64,000 nt of DNA from Acidimicrobiales bacterium (GTDB taxonomy: Bacteria > Actinomycetota > Acidimicrobiia > Acidimicrobiales > Iamiaceae): contig DASQKY010000005.1 in assembly GCA_035630295.1 (NCBI GenBank), forward strand, positions 1 to 64,000, in the 5' to 3' direction. Shown piece after piece: positions 59,677-64,000 of this stretch (position 1 is its first letter; each line of letters opens with the position of its first letter). Under the pieces are notes generated by a model. The model was given only the letters and a program-made list of their open reading frames with translations, made no database searches and was not told the origin of the DNA. The position numbers and the translations under genes were made by a program.

Positions 59677-59742
59677 GGCGGTGGCTCTTCTCCGGCGGTG
59701 GACGGCGCCCCGGGACGGCTGGGGGAGGTACCGGCCCGGGAC

Positions 59743-59756
59743 TAGAACAGGTTCTA
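59743..59756. promoter_or_regulatory. KstR-type operator 7 (TAGAACAGGTTCTA)
   Basis: All fixed consensus bases match in a near-perfect palindrome. It lies between the divergent FadE26-27 operon and the MoaD/BNR gene pair and could control both. Confidence 0.8.
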
Positions 59757-59788
59757 GTCCTTGCCGGACCGCCCCGCCACCGGCGGTG

Positions 59789-59794
59789 TACGGT
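59789..59794 (+). promoter_or_regulatory. -10 box TACGGT of the MoaD-like gene
   Basis: It ends seven bases before GTG 59802, so the mRNA is probably leaderless. Operator 7 lies 32 bases upstream of it. Confidence 0.45.
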
Positions 59795-59801
59795 CGGCGC
59801 C

Positions 59802-60074
59802 GTGCCGAGGGTCGAGCTCACCCGGCAGCTGCGCCGGTTCACGGGCGTCGACGGCGTCGCCACCGTCGAGGGCGCCACCGTGGGCGAGGTGCTCGACGCC
59901 TTCTTCGCCCTGCACCCCACCGTCCGGCCCTACGTGGTCGACGAGCACGGCGCCGTCCGCCGCCACGTCGTGGTCTTCCTCAACGGCCGGCAACTCGTCG
60001 ACCGGACCGGCCTGGGCGAGGCCGTAGGCCCCGACGACGAGCTCCACGTCTTCCAAGCGCTGTCCGGCGGCTAG
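59802..60074 (+). CDS. MoaD/ThiS-like sulfur-carrier protein
   Basis: This 90-residue protein has the ubiquitin-like fold of MoaD and ThiS, including VFLNGRQL and the end LHVFQALSGG. It ends in the Gly-Gly tail that is adenylated and thiocarboxylated in such carriers. No E1-like (MoeB/ThiF) activating gene, molybdopterin synthase large subunit or thiazole synthase is next to it. The next gene, 23 bases downstream, encodes a BNR-repeat protein. The pair is a recurring arrangement in bacterial genomes as I recall, with no assigned role. Its KstR-type operator suggests a link with steroid use. Confidence 0.85.
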   Translation: MPRVELTRQLRRFTGVDGVATVEGATVGEVLDAFFALHPTVRPYVVDEHGAVRRHVVVFLNGRQLVDRTGLGEAVGPDDELHVFQALSGG

Positions 60075-60097
60075 CCGCCCGTCCCGGAAGGATCCCC

Positions 60098-61198
60098 ATG
60101 CCCGAACGCCTCTACGTCGGCACCCGCAAGGGCCTGGTCGTGGTCGACCGCCACCGCGACACCTGGGAGCCCGTCGACCTGCACCTGCCCAGCGTCCCGG
60201 TCACCGCCGTGTTGGTCGGCGCCGACGGCCAACTCACGGTGGGGGCCGACCACGGCCACTACGGCCCCAAGCTCCACCAGAGCACCGACGGCGGGACCAC
60301 CTGGCACGACCTGGCCGTCCCCGCCTACCCGGCCCCGGAGGAGGTCGAGCTCGACCCGGTGCGGCGGGAGGAGGTGCCCTGGGCCACCTCGCTCCTGTGG
60401 GCCCTGGCCGCCGGCGACCCCGACGACCCCGGCGTGCTGTGGTGCGGCACGATGCCCGGCGGCCTGTTCCGCTCCACCGACGGCGGCGCCTCGTGGGAGC
60501 TCAACCTCCCCCTCTGGGACCAGCCCAGCCGGCCCGAGTGGTTCGGCGGCGGCTACGACCACCCAGCCATCCACTCCGTGGTCCCCGACCCCCGCGGGCC
60601 CGAGCGCCTGGTGGTGGGCGTGTCGTGCGGCGGGGCCTGGCGCACCGTCGACGGCGGGGCCAGCTGGGAGCCGGGCCGGGGCATGGCCGCCCGCTACATG
60701 CCGCCCGACCGGATCGACGACCCCACCATCCAGGACCCGCACCGCATCGTCCGCTGCCCGGCCGCCCCCGACGTGCTGTGGACCCAGCACCACTCGGGGA
60801 TCTTCCGCTCCACCGACGACGGGGTCACCTGGACCGAGGTCACCGAGGCCGGGCCCTCCACCTTCGGCTTCGCCGTCGCCGTCCACCCCACCGACCCCGA
60901 CACGGCCTGGTTCGTGCCCGCGGTGGCCGACGACCAGCGCATCCCTGTCGACGGGCGGTTCGTGGTCACCCGCACCCGGGACGGCGGCGCCTCCTTCGAC
61001 GTGCTGTCGGACGGGCTCCCCCCGGCCCCGGCGTACGACCTGGTCTACCGCCACGCCCTGGAGGTCGCCCCCGACGGCGACCGCCTGGCCATGGGCTCCA
61101 CCACCGGCAGCCTGTGGACCTCCGACGACCAGGGCGACTCCTGGGCCCTGACCTCGGCCCACCTGCCGCCGGTCAACGTGGTCGCCTTCGCCCCCTGA
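60098..61198 (+). CDS. BNR/sialidase-like beta-propeller protein
   Basis: This 366-residue protein has at least six Asp-box-like repeats (STDGGTTWHDL, RSTDGGASWEL, RTVDGGASWEP, RSTDDGVTWTEV, TRDGGASFDVL, SDDQGDSWAL) and is therefore a beta-propeller. It has no signal peptide and lacks the sialidase Arg triad, so sialidase activity is unlikely. The similarity is to photosystem-assembly factor and VPS10-type BNR proteins. ATG 60098 follows GGAAGGA. It is the second gene of the MoaD operon and may bind the sulfur carrier or its target. Confidence 0.85.
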   Translation: MPERLYVGTRKGLVVVDRHRDTWEPVDLHLPSVPVTAVLVGADGQLTVGADHGHYGPKLHQSTDGGTTWHDLAVPAYPAPEEVELDPVRREEVPWATSLLWALAAGDPDDPGVLWCGTMPGGLFRSTDGGASWELNLPLWDQPSRPEWFGGGYDHPAIHSVVPDPRGPERLVVGVSCGGAWRTVDGGASWEPGRGMAARYMPPDRIDDPTIQDPHRIVRCPAAPDVLWTQHHSGIFRSTDDGVTWTEVTEAGPSTFGFAVAVHPTDPDTAWFVPAVADDQRIPVDGRFVVTRTRDGGASFDVLSDGLPPAPAYDLVYRHALEVAPDGDRLAMGSTTGSLWTSDDQGDSWALTSAHLPPVNVVAFAP

Positions 61199-62113
61199 TC
61201 AGCCCACCCGGTCGGCGACGTCTCGCACCGCGGCGGTGAGGACCCGCCCGAAGCCGGCCCGGGCACAGGCCATGTGCCCGTCGGCCACCCGGTGGACGGT
61301 GGCGCCGGGGATGCCCTCGGCCAAGCGGGCCTGCTCGGTCGGCGGCACGGCCCGGTCGTCGGTGGTGACCAGGACGGCGGTGGGCACGTCGATCTCCCCG
61401 ATCCACCGCGAGGCGTCGTAGGTGCCGATGGCGGCGGCCGCCTCGGCCACCATGCGCCAGTCGTGGCGCCGCATCTCGGCCCGGGCCCAGAGCCGGAAGC
61501 TGTCGGGGCGGGCCCGCACCGGGGCCGGGACCCGGCGCTGCACGACCGCCGCCGGCACCCGGGTGAGCACCTGCCCGGCCCGGGTGGAGCCGGCCGCCGC
61601 CCCCATGGCGGTGACGAAGACCAGCTGCTCCCGCCGCCCGGCCACGAAGCGGTCGGCGGTGGCGCACAGGACCAGCCCGTCGACCTTCCCGGGGTGGCGG
61701 CGCCACAGGAGCTGGGCGATGGGTCCTCCCATCGAGTAACCGACGGCGATGGCCGAGCCGATGCCCAGGACGTCGAGCAGGGCGGCCACGTCGTCGGCGC
61801 AGTCGGCCAGGGTGAACCGGCGCCGGCTGCGCAGGCCCCGGCCGTGGCCCCGGTGGTCGACGGCCAGCACCCGGAACCGCCGGCCCAGCGGCCCGAAGGC
61901 CTGGAACCAGTTCAGGCCGCCGGAGGCCACCAGGCCGTGCAGCAGCACCACGGTGGGGGCGCCCGGTGGCCCCTCCACCTCGCGGACGAAGGTGGTGCCG
62001 CGGCCCGGCAGCTCGACCCGCCGGCCCAGCGGCAGGCGGGTCCCGGGGGCGCCACTCGGCCCCTCCCGCCCGGCCCGGCCACGGACCGATGGGGACGGCG
62101 CCGCCCGCGACAT
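61199..62113 (-). CDS. Alpha/beta-hydrolase
   Basis: This 304-residue alpha/beta-hydrolase has HGLVASGGLNWF in the oxyanion-hole region, the nucleophile Ser in GYSMGGPIA near residue 147, the catalytic Asp region at VLVTTDDRAVPP and the His in VADGHMACARAGF. It resembles esterase/thioesterase-type members. ATG 62113 overlaps the upstream FadD stop (TGATG), so it is translationally coupled with that ligase, and it could hydrolyse a CoA ester or lactone. The -10-like TAGCGT just upstream lies inside the FadD coding sequence and is probably not a promoter. Confidence 0.9.
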   Translation of the reverse strand: MSRAAPSPSVRGRAGREGPSGAPGTRLPLGRRVELPGRGTTFVREVEGPPGAPTVVLLHGLVASGGLNWFQAFGPLGRRFRVLAVDHRGHGRGLRSRRRFTLADCADDVAALLDVLGIGSAIAVGYSMGGPIAQLLWRRHPGKVDGLVLCATADRFVAGRREQLVFVTAMGAAAGSTRAGQVLTRVPAAVVQRRVPAPVRARPDSFRLWARAEMRRHDWRMVAEAAAAIGTYDASRWIGEIDVPTAVLVTTDDRAVPPTEQARLAEGIPGATVHRVADGHMACARAGFGRVLTAAVRDVADRVG

Positions 62114-63807
62114 CAGCCCACGCTAGGGGCGACGGCGGCCCGAGCGGCCGATGCCGCCCAGCGGTAGTCGGCCTTTCCGGCCGGGGTGCGCTGCACCTGC
62201 TCCACCACCACCAGGTGCTTGGGGAGCTTGTAGCCGGCCAGGTGGGCCCGGGCGTGGCCCCGCAGCTGGTCCAGGGTGGGGGCCGGGTGCCCGGAGGCGG
62301 GCTGGACGACGGCGGTCACCGCGCTGCCCCACCGCTCGTCGTCCACCCCCACCACCAGGACGTCGGCCACGGCCGGGTGCCCGTGCAGGACCCCCTCGAC
62401 CTCCTCCGGGTACACCTTCTCGCCGCCGGTGTTGATGCACTGGGAGCCCCGGCCCAGCAGGTGCACGGTGCCGTCCGCGCCCACCGTGCACATGTCCCCG
62501 GAGAGCACCCAGCGCACCCCGTCGACGGTGACGAAGGTGGCCGCCGTCCGCTCCGGGTCGCCGTCGTAGCCCAGGGGGATGTGGCCCGAGGTGGCCAGCC
62601 GGCCCACCACGTCGGAGCCCGGCTCCACCGGCCGCAGGTCGTCGTCCAGCACCGCGGTGGTGGGACCGACCGAGAACGAGGCCACGCCGCCGGCGGCCGC
62701 CGCGCCGGTGTCGCCCTGTCCCGGCAGGGTGCGGGCCGCGCCCTGGATGCCGGATTCGGAGGAGCCCATGCCGTCGGTGAGCACGCAGGCCGGGAAGGCC
62801 CGGACCAGCCGGGCCCGCACCGACGGGGACAGCGGCGCCGCCCCGTTGGCCACCGCGTAGAGGGAGGAGGTGTCCCACCGGCCCGGGTGGGCGGCCAGGC
62901 TGTCGAGCAGGGGTTTGGCCACCGCGTCGCCCACCATGGTCAGGACGTTCACCCCTTCGGCCTCCACCAGGTCCCAGGTGGCCTCGGCCTCGAAGGAGCC
63001 CGGCACCAGCACCGTGGTGCCCCCGGCGAAGAGCCACATGAACGTGGTCCACTGGGCCGCGGCGTGCATCAGCGGGGCGATGGGCAGGTAGACCATCCGC
63101 TCCACGAACCGCTCGGCCAGCTGGGCCAGGTCGGTGACCGGGCCGTGGACGCGCAGCGGGTCGCCCCCGCCCAGGCAGGCGTGGAAGGCGTCCTCGTGGC
63201 GCCACAGCACCCCCTTGGGCAGGCCGGTGGTGCCCCCGGTGAGCATCAGGTAGTGGTCGTCGCCGGAGCGGCCCCCGGTGGCCACCGGCCCGGCCGGCGC
63301 CGCGGCCAGGGCGTCCTCGTAGGGCACCGCCCCGGGCAGGTCGGCCCGGCCGTCCCCTCCGTCGCCGCCGCTTGCCTCGCCGTCCTCGCCGGCCCGGTCG
63401 TCCACCACCAGCACGGCGGCCATGCCCTCCACCACGTCGACCACGCCGGCCACCGCGCCGGCCAGCGAGCGGTGGACGACCAGGGCCGAGGCCCGCGACA
63501 GCTCCAGCACGTGGCGCAGCTCGCCGGCCACGTAGCGGACGTTCACGTTGACCGGGACGGCCCGCAGCTTGAAGGCGGCCAGCATGGCCTCCAGGTACTC
63601 GGGGGCGTTGCGCAGGTCGATGGCCACCCGGTCGCCGGGGCCGATGCCGGCGGCCCGCAGGTGGTGGGCCAGCCGGTCGGCTCGCTGGTCCAGCCGGCCG
63701 TAGGTGGGCCGGGCCGGGCCGCACACCAGCGCCGTCCGCTCCGGCACCCGGCGGGCCGCCCACTCCCAGATGTCGGCCAGGTTGGGCGAGGCGGGGGCGT
63801 CGCGCAC
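62113..63807 (-). CDS. FadD19-like acyl-CoA synthetase, second copy
   Basis: This 564-residue AMP-forming ligase is a paralogue of the FadD19-like enzyme at 48428: NVNVRYVAGELRHVLELSRA, LTGGTTGLPKGVLWRHEDAF, YLPIAPLMHAAAQWTTFMW, GMGSSESGIQG, GSQCINTGGEKVYPEEVEGV and RTPAGKADYRWA carrying the catalytic Lys. It has an extra Gly/Asp/Glu-rich insertion near residues 137-155, absent from the 48428 copy. GTG 63807 begins nine bases after the stop of an LLM oxidoreductase and it is coupled to an alpha/beta-hydrolase downstream. No KstR site lies within the visible part of the operon. Confidence 0.88.
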   Translation of the reverse strand: MRDAPASPNLADIWEWAARRVPERTALVCGPARPTYGRLDQRADRLAHHLRAAGIGPGDRVAIDLRNAPEYLEAMLAAFKLRAVPVNVNVRYVAGELRHVLELSRASALVVHRSLAGAVAGVVDVVEGMAAVLVVDDRAGEDGEASGGDGGDGRADLPGAVPYEDALAAAPAGPVATGGRSGDDHYLMLTGGTTGLPKGVLWRHEDAFHACLGGGDPLRVHGPVTDLAQLAERFVERMVYLPIAPLMHAAAQWTTFMWLFAGGTTVLVPGSFEAEATWDLVEAEGVNVLTMVGDAVAKPLLDSLAAHPGRWDTSSLYAVANGAAPLSPSVRARLVRAFPACVLTDGMGSSESGIQGAARTLPGQGDTGAAAAGGVASFSVGPTTAVLDDDLRPVEPGSDVVGRLATSGHIPLGYDGDPERTAATFVTVDGVRWVLSGDMCTVGADGTVHLLGRGSQCINTGGEKVYPEEVEGVLHGHPAVADVLVVGVDDERWGSAVTAVVQPASGHPAPTLDQLRGHARAHLAGYKLPKHLVVVEQVQRTPAGKADYRWAASAARAAVAPSVG

Positions 63808-63816
63808 GCGCCAGGC

Positions 63817-64000
63817 CTACGCCACGTCGAGGCCGTCGACCACGCCGGGCACCTCGCCCCCGACCGAGGCGGCGTGGGCCTGGCGGTAGCGGGTGGTGGA
63901 GTGCATCGGGTCGGTGTCGAAGCGGGGGATGACCTCCCGGCCGAACAGCTCCATGGACGCCACCACCGTCTCGGTGGGCAGCGTGTTGGTGGTGGGGCTG
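63817..64000 (-). CDS. LLM-class oxidoreductase, C-terminal part (5' end outside window)
   Basis: The last 60 residues of a protein that runs in from the right edge are visible. The fragment LPTETVVASMELFGREVIPR, then FDTDPMHSTTRYRQAH, matches the C-terminal helix of luciferase-like flavin or F420-dependent oxidoreductases. The TAG stop is at 63817-63819. It is probably the first visible gene of an operon with the FadD19-like ligase and the alpha/beta-hydrolase. Confidence 0.8.
   Translation of the reverse strand, partial: SPTTNTLPTETVVASMELFGREVIPRFDTDPMHSTTRYRQAHAASVGGEVPGVVDGLDVA

Noticed and set aside
62113-62128. TAGCGT six bases before the alpha/beta-hydrolase start, considered as a promoter
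   Set aside because: It lies in the FadD coding sequence and the genes are coupled by TGATG, so an internal promoter is not needed. It shows that the -10 pattern has some chance matches.
1-64000. tRNA, rRNA, insertion sequences, prophage and attachment sites
   Set aside because: None was seen by eye in any gap or gene; a tool-based search could still find small RNAs.

Overview
The window is very GC-rich, almost every codon ends in G or C, GTG starts are common and most stops are TGA. WhiB, an actinobacterial-type HU protein, a KstR-type regulator, coenzyme F420 and mycothiol-linked enzymes and BsaP place it in the Actinomycetota. The lack of mycobacterial or streptomycete gene order and the very high GC fit the class Acidimicrobiia (for example an Iamia relative). 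That placement is inference. No tRNA, rRNA, CRISPR array, phage or insertion sequence was seen, and no gene-free stretch exceeds 300 bases.

Bases 1-30000 are mostly housekeeping and accessory genes. They include a truncated DrrA-type ABC ATPase, a large AAA/TPR ATPase, an Nfu-type protein, RNase HII divergent from a tandem-repeat mini-protein, a GH38 mannosidase, an L,D-transpeptidase, a class III nucleotide cyclase, gpsA, the F420 gene cofC/fbiD, a PIG-L deacetylase, a secreted hydrolase lipoprotein, HU, a methyltransferase, a HIT protein, a class V aminotransferase, PIN-PhoH, WhiB, a DEDD exonuclease, several unknowns, bsaP-bioB and a Fic protein with atypical codon use.

Bases 30000-64000 are dominated by a steroid-catabolism gene set. 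It holds a clear kstR homologue (43906-44511) and homologues of KstR-regulon members of Mycobacterium tuberculosis: an Rv3520c-type F420 oxidoreductase, a KshA-type Rieske oxygenase, Ltp3, a second thiolase-fold protein, two DUF35 proteins, FadD19-like ligases, EchA19, a FadE26/FadE27-like pair and further dehydrogenases. Seven copies of the KstR-type palindrome TNNAACNNGTTNNA (one with a single mismatch) lie in the promoters of these genes. A branched-chain-type ABC transporter operon sits inside the cluster but carries a different operator, CTGACG-N3-CGTCAG, which also occurs at 17099 at the same distance from its -10 box. A MoaD/ThiS-like sulfur-carrier plus BNR-repeat gene pair lies next to one KstR-type site and may be a new member of the regulon.

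A promoter pattern runs through the window: a TANNNT -10 hexamer ends 6-9 bases before the start codon of many first genes, so transcription would begin at the start codon and the mRNAs would be leaderless. At 6566-6575 one palindromic -10 element appears to serve two divergent leaderless genes.
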